From Mycobacterium sp. 1164966.3 (GTDB lineage: Bacteria; Actinomycetota; Actinomycetes; Mycobacteriales; Mycobacteriaceae): 38,204 nt of DNA. The DNA lies in contig NZ_LZSG01000068.1 in the NCBI RefSeq assembly GCF_001665395.1, positions 1 through 38,204 of the forward strand. Reading direction: 5' to 3'. Below the pieces are notes generated by a model. It saw nothing but the letters and a program-made list of their open reading frames with translations, did not search any database and had not been told where the DNA came from. The position numbers were made by a program, and so were the translations under genes. This document shows, one piece after another, positions 16,584-24,975 of the stretch; the first letter of the stretch is position 1, and every line of letters starts with the position of its first letter.

Positions 16584-17294
16584 TCAGGCGGCGTCGTGGA
16601 AAATCAGCCCCATCGCATAGCGTTCGCCGGAACGGACCGTCGAAAGTCCGTGCCGCACGGGCGCCGCCGACCAGCCCCGCTTGGACTGCAGTGGTCGCTC
16701 CCGAGTGGTGAACACAAAACCATGTCCCTGTGGTAATTGCATTGCGGTACCACGGGATTGGGCCCGGGGCCGTTGTTCGACGAGCAGGAACTCGCCGCCG
16801 GTGTAGTCGCGGGCGGGATCGCTCAGGTTGATCACCACCTGGAGCGGAAACACCAACTCGCCGTAAAGATCCCGGTGCAGGGCATTCCAGTCGTCGGTGC
16901 CGTACTTGAGCATCAGTGCGGTCGATCTGGTCTGGCCGGCGGCATGGCATTTCGCCAGCCACTCGTCAAGGCTGTCCGGCCAGGGGGCGTCGCGGCGCAG
17001 CTTGGCCCACCAGTCGCGCGCTATCGGTAGCAGGCGGGGATACAGCGCCTGCTTGAGGGCTTCGATCGGCTCGGGATAGGGCGCCTGGAAGTAGCGGTAC
17101 TGCCCGGCGCCGTACCGTTTGGGTGCCATGTCGATGGTCGAGCGGAACAAGCTGTCGTCGGCGTAGAGCCTGCGCAGCCGTGTCGCTTCGCGGGTCGTGA
17201 TCAGCTTCGGCAACAGGGCCCCGCCGTATTCGTTGACCGCGGCGGTGATGGCGTCCCAATCGCCGGATTCGACGCGCTTTTCCCACTGAGCCAT
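16584..17294 (-). CDS. 2-oxoglutarate/Fe(II)-dependent oxygenase
   Basis: This protein is 236 aa from the ATG at 17294, which has GGAG 6 nt upstream. An upstream in-frame start at 17336 lacks that support. The iron triad is H140-x-D142 (ALHRDLYGE) and H215 (PVRHGLSTV). The 2OG-binding Arg is R225, ten residues after the distal His. The jelly-roll core includes LVFPLQVVINLSD and GGEFLLVEQRPRAQS, close to prolyl-4-hydroxylase-like 2OG-Fe(II)_Oxy proteins. It would couple decarboxylation of 2-oxoglutarate to hydroxylation of an unknown, possibly protein or nucleic-acid, substrate. It lies head-to-head with rnpB and just upstream of the TIGR01777 gene on the same strand. Confidence 0.8.
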   Translation of the reverse strand: MAQWEKRVESGDWDAITAAVNEYGGALLPKLITTREATRLRRLYADDSLFRSTIDMAPKRYGAGQYRYFQAPYPEPIEALKQALYPRLLPIARDWWAKLRRDAPWPDSLDEWLAKCHAAGQTRSTALMLKYGTDDWNALHRDLYGELVFPLQVVINLSDPARDYTGGEFLLVEQRPRAQSRGTAMQLPQGHGFVFTTRERPLQSKRGWSAAPVRHGLSTVRSGERYAMGLIFHDAA

Positions 17295-17458
17295 CGGTAC
17301 TCCAGTCCTGTCTGTGGCTGTTCTACCAGTAAGCAAAATCGGAGGAAAGTGGGCCCGCAGTCACACGTGCCATCTCCGCACCGGTCCCGATGGCACCGCC
17401 CGATTTCGAAAACCAATAGCGCTTCCTGGAAGCGGAGGGCGTTTCTTTCCCAGGGCTC

Positions 17459-17488
17459 TTGGCCGCAACATCCCGCAGCGAGTACCGT
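17459..17488 (+). promoter_or_regulatory. Putative rnpB promoter
   Basis: TTGGCC (17459–17464) and TACCGT (17483–17488) are separated by 18 nt. They lie about 12 nt before the first base of the predicted P1 helix of RNase P RNA, a spacing that fits transcription starting near 17496. The call is by pattern and position. Confidence 0.45.
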
Positions 17489-17499
17489 GTTCGTCGCGG

Positions 17500-17916
<417 letters not shown>

Positions 17917-17986
17917 CCCGCCTCGATGCGATGGGCCTCCAACACCTGCCATTGCCCGGCTTCGGCGGCGGGTGGATGATGCAAGC

Positions 17987-18283
17987 ATGCGCCTCATCTA
18001 CGTCGCTGCGGCGGTGTTCATGGCCTCGGTTGTGCTGATCGGGGCATCGCCTGCTCACGCCGACACCCACAGCTACCTTCGTTGCATAAATAGCGATGCG
18101 GAGCTTCCGCCCGGGGCCGAAGCAAAGAATCTGCCCTTTGTTTCGTTTATTGAGATTGAGATCAATTCTGGTAAATCCCGTGCCGACGTAGCGCAGGAAT
18201 TGGTGAGTATGGGAGTCAAGCCGGACGTCGCCGCCCTGCACGTGAATTGTGTTATGGCGAACTGGCCGATAGGGACTGCCTGA
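17987..18283 (+). CDS. Small secreted protein with two cysteines
   Basis: This 98-aa protein has an N-terminal signal peptide, MRLIYVAAAVFMASVVLIGA, with a likely cleavage after PAHA (about residue 25). The mature part is about 73 aa. It has two cysteines (RCINSD and VNCVMANWP) that could form a disulfide. The general shape resembles small DUF732-like mycobacterial secreted proteins, but the match is weak. It lies 70 nt downstream of rnpB on the same strand and may share its transcript or use its own promoter. Base composition dips in the middle of the gene. No function can be assigned. Confidence 0.62.
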   Translation: MRLIYVAAAVFMASVVLIGASPAHADTHSYLRCINSDAELPPGAEAKNLPFVSFIEIEINSGKSRADVAQELVSMGVKPDVAALHVNCVMANWPIGTA

Positions 18284-18326
18284 GCCGCGGCTATCACGCA
18301 GGTGCGTCTGCTCACCACGCTGAAAG

Positions 18327-19814
18327 TCAGTGTCGCGCTTTGCGTACCGCCTTGTGGAGCTTGTGCAGCGCGTCGCCGATCTGCTGACGGCAGCTATCGG
18401 CCAAGTCGCTCTCCAGCTGATACAGCAGGCCGTAGGTGAAGGTGTCCTCGCCCGCGGCGTGAGCGGCTGCGGCCTGCTGACTCAGATGCTCGCGGCTCAC
18501 CACACTGTCTTGGTGCTCACCGAGCAGCGACTGGATGACTTTGGCCCGCTCGGATACCTTTTCTGCTCCGGTGGCAGCCGCGGTATACCGAAGCCGCTTG
18601 GCGCGCTTGCGGATTCGGTGCACAGCCTCGTCGCGCTCATGCGGGGATTGCTGTTCCGCGGCGGCTTTGGCCGCCTTGCGGACTCGCTTGTAGGCGGTGT
18701 CGATGGTCACCGGCTCCGCTTCGGCATCTGACTGGCTGGCCGGGATCTCGTCCACCATCGCATCCAGGGCGTCCAGCAACCGGAAGTATCGCGGTGACCG
18801 CATCGCGATCAGCGACCGCCGCAGGCCCGACTGATACCGTCGCCGCGCACCCTCGACCAGACGCTCCCGGATGGGTCCACGCACCAATTCCGGTGCCAGC
18901 TGGTCCAATTGACGCTCGTAGCGCTCCGCAAGCACCTCGGCATCGCGCGCCACGCCCAAAACGCCGGCCAGCTCGCGTAGTTCGTCGAGGATCCACGCCC
19001 CCTCGGTCAATCCGAACGAATCATGGGCATCCCGCAGCAGGCTGCGGATCTTGCGGGTCGTCACCCGCATCTGGTGTATGGCGTCGTCGGCGTCGGCGCG
19101 CACGGCGCGATCCCACATCAGCAGCTCGTCGACCTGTTCGGCCATGGCGCGGTGCACCGGGTCGGTGGGCGGCCGACCGGCGTCGTGCTCCAAGGTCGCG
19201 GCCAGCACTCGCGCCAGCTTGGAGCCGTGACCGGCGGGTGCGGCGCCGGCATCCAGCAGCCGGTTGCTCAACCGGTTCAGCAATTCGCCATCGGCAGTTC
19301 CGTTAACGAGCTCCACTTCCCACTCGCGCCAATCCTGTTGGGCGGGACCGTTATCGGAGCTGTCGCCGATTGTCCACGCGGTGACGTGGTCGTTGCTGAA
19401 CTCCGCCAGCGCCTCGCCCTCGGCGTCGTACAACACCTGGCTTTCGCGTTGGGTGGTGATGCGCGCGACCGGTTCCACCGGGCGGTCGCGAACGATCGCC
19501 AACACCACGTCGAGCAACTCGGCGGGCACGCCGTTGCCCGAGGTCAGCGGCGCGTGGACCTCGGTGCGCGCATCCGGGCCGGCCGGCAATTTGAGATGCC
19601 AGCCCGCATCGGCGCCGCCGGTGCGGCGCCGCAGTGTGATCTTGTGGCGCGCCAGGTCCTGCGTCGGGGTGTCGAAATAGATCGCATCCAGCGATTGAAT
19701 GGGCGACTTCTGCACTCGAGCCACCGCGGCGATGCCTTCGAACGACGGTGACACCGTCGACTCGACGACGTCGAACTTGCGTTCCACCTCCAGATGGCGC
19801 GCATTTCCAGGCAT
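18327..19814 (-). CDS. CYTH–CHAD domain protein (Rv2226-like)
   Basis: This 495-aa protein starts at ATG 19814, with GGAG 6 nt upstream; the open frame beyond that is spurious. The N-terminal CYTH (triphosphate tunnel) domain starts with the ExExK signature in HLEVERKFDV and has alternating acidic and basic strands (LRRRTGGADAGWHLKLP). The C-terminal CHAD domain has two helical halves, each with the conserved His/Arg/Lys face: AIHQMRVTTRKIRSLLR and AVHRIRKRAKRLRYT. CYTH enzymes act on triphosphates and CHAD domains bind polyphosphate, so a role in polyphosphate or triphosphate metabolism is likely. The length is close to M. tuberculosis Rv2226, which lies next to panB there. Here an MDR gene separates them. 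Confidence 0.87.
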   Translation of the reverse strand: MPGNARHLEVERKFDVVESTVSPSFEGIAAVARVQKSPIQSLDAIYFDTPTQDLARHKITLRRRTGGADAGWHLKLPAGPDARTEVHAPLTSGNGVPAELLDVVLAIVRDRPVEPVARITTQRESQVLYDAEGEALAEFSNDHVTAWTIGDSSDNGPAQQDWREWEVELVNGTADGELLNRLSNRLLDAGAAPAGHGSKLARVLAATLEHDAGRPPTDPVHRAMAEQVDELLMWDRAVRADADDAIHQMRVTTRKIRSLLRDAHDSFGLTEGAWILDELRELAGVLGVARDAEVLAERYERQLDQLAPELVRGPIRERLVEGARRRYQSGLRRSLIAMRSPRYFRLLDALDAMVDEIPASQSDAEAEPVTIDTAYKRVRKAAKAAAEQQSPHERDEAVHRIRKRAKRLRYTAAATGAEKVSERAKVIQSLLGEHQDSVVSREHLSQQAAAAHAAGEDTFTYGLLYQLESDLADSCRQQIGDALHKLHKAVRKARH

Positions 19815-19959
19815 CGTTGACTCCGTGGTCGAGGATGAAGCATTGATAGAGTGCCACATCAAAGCGACGGAGTCCCGAACAGCTTTGCTGCTTGGTTCGT
19901 CCGTGCCGGATGTCGAGACTGGGCGGCATGCCTGATACCCGACAAGATGGGATCTACGG

Positions 19960-20883
19960 TTGAAAGCGGTTCGCTTGCATGGCCGGGGCGGTCCGGAGCA
20001 GCTCAGGTATGAGGACGCGCCAACGCCGGCGCCGATAGGCGGCGAGGTACGCGTGCGGGTACAGGCCGCGGGCATCACGCCTACCGAGCTCACCTGGACC
20101 GAGACCTATCAGGACCGCAGCGGCAACCCGCGGCTGCCGAGCATCCCCGCCCACGAATTGTGCGGAGTGGTCGACGCGGTGGGCACTGAGGTGGACGACC
20201 TCGCCGTCGGCGATCCCGTCTACGGGCTGATCGACTTTCCCCGGGATGGTTGTGCCGCCGAATTCGTCGTCGTCTTGGCCGCTGATCTGGCACCCGCACC
20301 CCGCGCCCTCGATCCTGTGCACGCGGCCGCCATGCCACTGTCCGGGCTGACGGCCTGGCAGGCCCTGTTCCGGCACGGCCGGTTAGAGGCAGGTCAGCGG
20401 GTGCTGATCCATGGTGCCGCCGGCGGGGTGGGATCTTTGGCGGTGCAACTCGCCCGATGGAAGCGGGCCCACGTCGTCGCGACGGCGTCGCACCGGCACG
20501 AGAGCTTTCTGCGTGAGCTGGGGGTGGATCAGTTCGTCGACTACGACGCGGAGCCGTTCGAGACGGTCGTCAGCGATGTGGATCTGGTCCTGGACACCGT
20601 CGGAGGCGAGACGCTCAACAGATCGTGGGCGGTGCTGAATGGCACCGGCAGGCTGATCTCAATCGTCGAGGAACCGGGCCGGCCACCGGCGGGCCATGTG
20701 CCCGGGATGTTCTTCATCGTTGCGCCCAGCAGCCCTGAACTGCGCGAACTGACCCGGTTGATCGACGCGGGAGAACTGCGCCCGTTCGTCCAATCGGTCT
20801 TCCCGCTCGCCCGGGCGCGTGCCGCGTTCGAGCAGGGCCTTGCCGGGCATCTGCGCGGCAAGATCGTGCTGCAGGTCGAATGA
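19960..20883 (+). CDS. Zinc-free MDR oxidoreductase (quinone-oxidoreductase-like)
   Basis: This 307-aa protein starts at TTG 19960, with GGGA about 6 nt upstream. The GroES-like N-terminal half includes AAGITPTELTW and AHELCGVVDAVG. The Rossmann half carries IHGAAGGVGSLAVQLARW, the AxxGxG-type motif of NADPH-dependent quinone oxidoreductases and enoyl reductases. The zinc-ligand Cys/His set is lacking, so no catalytic metal is expected. It probably reduces a quinone, enone or similar substrate with NADPH. It is divergent from the CYTH–CHAD gene and convergent with panB: the two stop codons are directly adjacent (20881–20886). It is not between these two genes in the M. tuberculosis arrangement as I remember it, so it may be an insertion here or a loss there. 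Confidence 0.84.
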   Translation: MKAVRLHGRGGPEQLRYEDAPTPAPIGGEVRVRVQAAGITPTELTWTETYQDRSGNPRLPSIPAHELCGVVDAVGTEVDDLAVGDPVYGLIDFPRDGCAAEFVVVLAADLAPAPRALDPVHAAAMPLSGLTAWQALFRHGRLEAGQRVLIHGAAGGVGSLAVQLARWKRAHVVATASHRHESFLRELGVDQFVDYDAEPFETVVSDVDLVLDTVGGETLNRSWAVLNGTGRLISIVEEPGRPPAGHVPGMFFIVAPSSPELRELTRLIDAGELRPFVQSVFPLARARAAFEQGLAGHLRGKIVLQVE

Positions 20884-21735
20884 TCAGAAGCAGTGCTCGT
20901 CGGCGGGGAACACTCCGCCGGCCACGTCTTCCGCGTATTGAGTTGCGGCACGGCGCAATTCACCGGCGATATCGGCATACCGCTTGACGAAGCGGGGGGC
21001 CTTGCCGCTGCTGAGCCCGGCCATGTCCTGCCAGACCAGGACCTGGCCGTCGCAGTTGGGGCCGGCTCCGATGCCGATGGTCGGAATGGTCAACTTGCCG
21101 GTGATCTGAGTGGCCAGCTCGGCCGGAACCATCTCCATGACGACGGAGAACGCGCCGGCTTCGGCGACCGCGATGGCGTCGGCGATGGTCTGCTCGGCCG
21201 CGTCGCCGCGACCCTGCACCCGGAAGCCACCCAGAGTGTTGACGCTTTGCGGCGTGAAGCCGATGTGCGCCATCACCGGGATGCCGGCGGCGGTCAGAAA
21301 TGCGATTTGCTCGGCTACCCGCTCACCGCCCTCGAGCTTCACCGCGTGCGCGCCGCCCTCCTTCATGAAACGGGTGGCGGCCGCGAGCGCGGCGGCGGGT
21401 CCGCCCTCGTAGCTGCCGAACGGCAGATCGGCGACGACCAGCGCGTGCTGGGCACCCCGTACCACGCCTCGCACCAGTGGGATCAGCTCGTCGATGGAAA
21501 CCGGCACCGTGGTGTCGTAGCCGTAGACGACATTGGCCGCGGAGTCACCGACCAGCAGAACCGGTATGCCGGCCTCGTCGAACACCCGGGCGGTCGAATA
21601 GTCGTAGGCCGTCAGCATGCCCCACTTGTGGCCTTCGGCCTTCCATTTCTGCAGGTGGTGGGTGCGAATCTTGGCACGGGGCGCAGGCGGCGCGACAGCC
21701 GGGTCGGCCCCATAGACGTGTTGCTCAGTAGACAT
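20884..21735 (-). CDS. panB: 3-methyl-2-oxobutanoate hydroxymethyltransferase
   Basis: This 283-aa protein catalyses the first step of pantothenate (and so CoA) synthesis: transfer of hydroxymethyl from 5,10-methylene-THF to 2-oxoisovalerate to give ketopantoate. The metal-binding Asp residues are D64 (LLVGDSAANVV) and D103 (VADLPFGSYE). E135 (KLEGGE) and the catalytic base E201 (VVMEMVP) are in place. IPTIGIGAGPNCDGQVLVWQ is also characteristic. The ATG at 21735 has AGGGA 6–7 nt upstream; the frame open to 21873 is an overextension. The enzyme is cytoplasmic and normally decameric. It is divergent from the WS/DGAT gene with 151 nt between the starts. Confidence 0.96.
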   Translation of the reverse strand: MSTEQHVYGADPAVAPPAPRAKIRTHHLQKWKAEGHKWGMLTAYDYSTARVFDEAGIPVLLVGDSAANVVYGYDTTVPVSIDELIPLVRGVVRGAQHALVVADLPFGSYEGGPAAALAAATRFMKEGGAHAVKLEGGERVAEQIAFLTAAGIPVMAHIGFTPQSVNTLGGFRVQGRGDAAEQTIADAIAVAEAGAFSVVMEMVPAELATQITGKLTIPTIGIGAGPNCDGQVLVWQDMAGLSSGKAPRFVKRYADIAGELRRAATQYAEDVAGGVFPADEHCF

Positions 21736-21874
21736 CTTTGTCCCTAGTGATGTGGTCCGGTCGATCCTCGTGGCCCTGCCGAGAAAATCTGGCTGGTGGG
21801 TCCCCGGGTTCGTCTGACCCCCACAGTCTGCCATCTCACATCCGCCCTTGTCACCGTGGGGCTGCTGTGACACA

Positions 21875-21880
21875 TACCAT
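21875..21880 (+). promoter_or_regulatory. Putative -10 element for the WS/DGAT gene
   Basis: TACCAT fits TANNNT and lies 6 nt before the ATG at 21887, where no Shine-Dalgarno is seen. This suggests a leaderless transcript. A TTGTCA at 21848 is somewhat too far upstream to be a normal -35. Confidence 0.4.
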
Positions 21881-21886
21881 CGTCGG

Positions 21887-23278
21887 ATGCAACGGCTCAG
21901 CGGACTCGACGCCAGCTTCCTCTACCTGGAGACCGAATCACAGCCCATGCATGTTTGCTCGGTCATGGAGCTGGACACGTCGAGCATGCCCGGCGGCTAC
22001 ACGTTCGACCGGTTGCGCCACGCTTTGTCGCTGCGGATCAAAGCGATGCCGCAGTTCCGCGAGAAGCTTGCCGACAGCCCGCTGAACTTCGACCACCCGG
22101 TCTGGGTGGATGACGAGAACTTCGAGATCGACCGCCACCTGCACCGCATCGGACTGCCGGCGCCCGGCGGGCGAGCGGAGATATCCGAGATCTGCGGGCA
22201 CATCGCATCCTTGCCGTTGGATCGCCGGCGACCGCTGTGGGAGATGTGGGTCATCGAAGGCGTGGCGGGCACGGATTGCCACCACCGGGGCCGGCTTGGG
22301 GTGATGACCAAGGTGCACCACGCCGGAGTGGACGGCGTGACCGGCGCCAACCTGATGTCTCAGCTGTGCACCACCGAAGCCGATGCGCCCGCGCCGGATC
22401 CGGTGCTGGGCGTCGGCGGCGGCAACGGCTGGCAGATCGCGGCGGGCGGCCTGCTCAGGTTCGCCACCCGACCCTGGCAGCTGGCCAGTGTGATGCCGCA
22501 AACGGTGTCCTCGGCGGTGACGACGGTAAGGCGGGCGCTGGACGGCCAGACGATGGCGCGGCCGTTCGCCGCACCGCCAACCGTGTTCAACGCCAGCATC
22601 ACTGGCCGGCGCAACGTCGCCTACGCACAGCTGGATCTCGACGACGTGAAGAGGGTGAAGAACTACTTCGACGTCAAAGTCAACGATGTGGTGATGGCCT
22701 TGGTCTCTGGCGTTCTGCGGCAATATCTGTCCGATCGCAACGCATTGCCTGCCACGTCGCTGGTTGCGACGGTGCCGGTCTCGGTGCACGGGAAGTCGGA
22801 TCGCGGTGGGCGCAATCAGGTTTCGGGGATGTTTTCCAGCCTGGAGACCCAGATCGCCGACCCCGCGGAGCGTCTGAAGGCCATCGCGCACGCGAATTCG
22901 GTTGCCAAAGAACATAATTCGGCGATCGGCGCGACTCTGCTGCAAGATTGGACGCAGTTCGCCGCACCGGCGGTGTTCGGGATCGCGATGCGGGTCTACG
23001 CCAAGACCCGGTTCACCGAGAGCCTGCCGGTGCACAACCTGGTGGTTTCCAACGTGCCGGGGCCGCAGACCCCGTTGTATCTGCTGGGCTGCGAGGTCAA
23101 GGCGATGTACCCGCTAGGGCCGATCTTTCACGGCGCGGGGCTCAACGTGACGGCGATGTCGTTGAGCGGCAAGCTGGATTTCGGTCTGATCTCCTGCCCG
23201 GACCTGTTGCCGGACTTATGGGAGATGGCCGACGAGTTCGCCGTCGCGATGGAAGAACTGCTCGCAGCTGCCCGGTAA
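21887..23278 (+). CDS. Wax ester synthase / diacylglycerol acyltransferase (WS/DGAT)
   Basis: This 463-aa protein starts at MQRLSGLDASFLYLE, the typical start of mycobacterial triacylglycerol synthases. The frame's earlier ATG at 21848 adds an unrelated 13 residues. The catalytic HHxxxDG motif is H144-H145-AGV-D149-G150, preceded by PLWEMWVIEG. The C-terminal domain has NVPGPQTPLYLLG and GAGLNVTAMSLSGKLDFGL. The enzyme transfers an acyl group from acyl-CoA to diacylglycerol or a fatty alcohol, building storage lipid at the membrane. Mycobacteria carry many paralogues, and which one this is cannot be told by eye. It lies between panB and the hip1-like gene and ends 46 nt before the latter, so cotranscription is possible. 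Confidence 0.9.
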   Translation: MQRLSGLDASFLYLETESQPMHVCSVMELDTSSMPGGYTFDRLRHALSLRIKAMPQFREKLADSPLNFDHPVWVDDENFEIDRHLHRIGLPAPGGRAEISEICGHIASLPLDRRRPLWEMWVIEGVAGTDCHHRGRLGVMTKVHHAGVDGVTGANLMSQLCTTEADAPAPDPVLGVGGGNGWQIAAGGLLRFATRPWQLASVMPQTVSSAVTTVRRALDGQTMARPFAAPPTVFNASITGRRNVAYAQLDLDDVKRVKNYFDVKVNDVVMALVSGVLRQYLSDRNALPATSLVATVPVSVHGKSDRGGRNQVSGMFSSLETQIADPAERLKAIAHANSVAKEHNSAIGATLLQDWTQFAAPAVFGIAMRVYAKTRFTESLPVHNLVVSNVPGPQTPLYLLGCEVKAMYPLGPIFHGAGLNVTAMSLSGKLDFGLISCPDLLPDLWEMADEFAVAMEELLAAAR

Positions 23279-23324
23279 GGCCGCCAACCGGCACCGTGCG
23301 TGTCCTCTGGCAGCATATGTTGGC

Positions 23325-24878
23325 ATGTGTCTGTCTCGCCGCGACAAGATCGCGCGCACGCTGCTGATCTCGATGGCGACCGCCGGCGTGGCGATGCTGC
23401 TCGCGGGCTGCCTCCGGGTGGTCGACGGGCATCCCCAGATGGCCGGTCCCAGGCTCGGTCAGCCGATTGCGTGGTCGGCCTGCCGGACCACGGGCTCGGG
23501 CAAGCTGCCGGCCGGCGCAATGTGCGGCAAGCTCGCGGTGCCGGTGGATTACGAGCATCTCAGTGGCGACGTCGCGGTGCTCGGGTTGGTTCGCTTTGCC
23601 GCGACGGGGAACAAAATCGGTTCGCTGGTCATCAACCCCGGCGGGCCCGGCGAATCCGGCGTCCAGGCCGCTCTCGGCATTGTCCAGACGTTGCCGCCGA
23701 AGGTTCGCGAACGCTTCGACCTCGTCGGGTTCGACCCTCGCGGGGTGGGGTTGTCGCGGCCGGCCATCTGGTGCAACTCCGACGCGGACAACGACCGGCT
23801 GAGAACCGAGCCACAGGTCGACTACAGCCCGGCCGGCGTGCAGCACAGCGAGGACGAGACCAAGGAGTTCGTCGCCCGCTGCATCACCAAGATGGGCCTG
23901 ACCTTTCTGCGCAATGTCGGGACCGTCAACGTCGCCCGGGACCTGGACGCGATCCGAGCAGCGTTGGGCGACGCCAAGCTGAGTTACCTGGGCTATTCGT
24001 ACGGCACCCGGATCGGTTCGGCCTACGCCGAGGCCTACCCGCAGAACGTGCGCGCGATGATCCTCGACGGTGCCGTCGACCCCAACGCCGATCCCATCGA
24101 GGCCGACCTGCGTCAAGCCAAGGGATTCCAGGATGCCTTCAACGACTACGCGGCGGACTGCGCGAAAAAGCCGACCTGCCCGCTGGGCACCGACCCGACC
24201 AAGGCCGTCGACGTCTACCACAGCCTGGTCGATCCGCTGGTCGACCCGAACAATTTGATGGTCGGCAGGCCGGCAAAAACCGAGGACCCGCGTGGGCTCA
24301 GCTATAGCGACGCCATCATCGGCACCATCATGGCGCTGTACTCGCCGACGTTGTGGCACCACCTGACCGACGGCCTGACCGAGTTGCGCGACGGGCACGG
24401 CGACACCCTGTTGGCGCTTGCGGACATGTACATGCGCCGCGACGCGAAAGGTCACTACAACAACGCCACCGATGCGCGGGTGGCGATCAATTGCGTTGAC
24501 CAGCCGCCGGTTACCGATCGGGCCAAGGTCATCGACGAAGATCGCCGCTCCCGGGAGCTCGCCCCGTTCATGAGTTACGGGCAGTTCACCGGTCATGCCC
24601 CGCTGGGAACGTGCGCGTTCTGGCCGGTGCCGCCCACCAGCAAGCCGCATGCCGTCTCGGCGCCCGGAATGGCTCCGTCCGTGGTGGTGTCCACCACACA
24701 CGATCCGGCCACGCCGTACCAGGCCGGAGTGGACCTGGCCAACCAGCTGCATGGCTCGCTGCTCACCTACGAGGGCACCCAGCACACGGTGGTTTTCCAG
24801 GGCGAGAACTGCATCGACAACTACATCACCGCGTACCTCATCGACGGCACCACGCCACCGGCCGGCGCCAAGTGCTAG
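23325..24878 (+). CDS. hip1: Cell-envelope serine protease/esterase, Hip1 (CaeA) type lipoprotein
   Basis: This 517-aa protein belongs to the alpha/beta-hydrolase family (TAP-like C-terminus). A signal sequence leads to a lipobox, MLLAGC, with the lipidated Cys at 29. The oxyanion segment is NPGGPGESG, the nucleophile is S225 (LGYSYGT), and D460 (STTHDPATPY) and H487 (EGTQHTVVF) complete the triad. These sit exactly three residues before S228/D463/H490 reported for M. tuberculosis Hip1 (Rv2224c), with the same spacing throughout. Hip1 is a surface serine protease that cleaves GroEL2 and modulates host responses. A second family member follows 97 nt downstream, as Rv2223c neighbours Rv2224c. 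The ATG at 23325 is used; no strong ribosome binding site is visible. Confidence 0.92.
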   Translation: MCLSRRDKIARTLLISMATAGVAMLLAGCLRVVDGHPQMAGPRLGQPIAWSACRTTGSGKLPAGAMCGKLAVPVDYEHLSGDVAVLGLVRFAATGNKIGSLVINPGGPGESGVQAALGIVQTLPPKVRERFDLVGFDPRGVGLSRPAIWCNSDADNDRLRTEPQVDYSPAGVQHSEDETKEFVARCITKMGLTFLRNVGTVNVARDLDAIRAALGDAKLSYLGYSYGTRIGSAYAEAYPQNVRAMILDGAVDPNADPIEADLRQAKGFQDAFNDYAADCAKKPTCPLGTDPTKAVDVYHSLVDPLVDPNNLMVGRPAKTEDPRGLSYSDAIIGTIMALYSPTLWHHLTDGLTELRDGHGDTLLALADMYMRRDAKGHYNNATDARVAINCVDQPPVTDRAKVIDEDRRSRELAPFMSYGQFTGHAPLGTCAFWPVPPTSKPHAVSAPGMAPSVVVSTTHDPATPYQAGVDLANQLHGSLLTYEGTQHTVVFQGENCIDNYITAYLIDGTTPPAGAKC

Positions 24879-24975
24879 CTGAGCACCGGCGCCAGTCGAT
24901 GGGGTTCGTCCCACCGCGGCGCTGTGATCAAGGCGTGACCGATTCGCGTCGTGGCGGGAATGCTTGGCTGCGACG

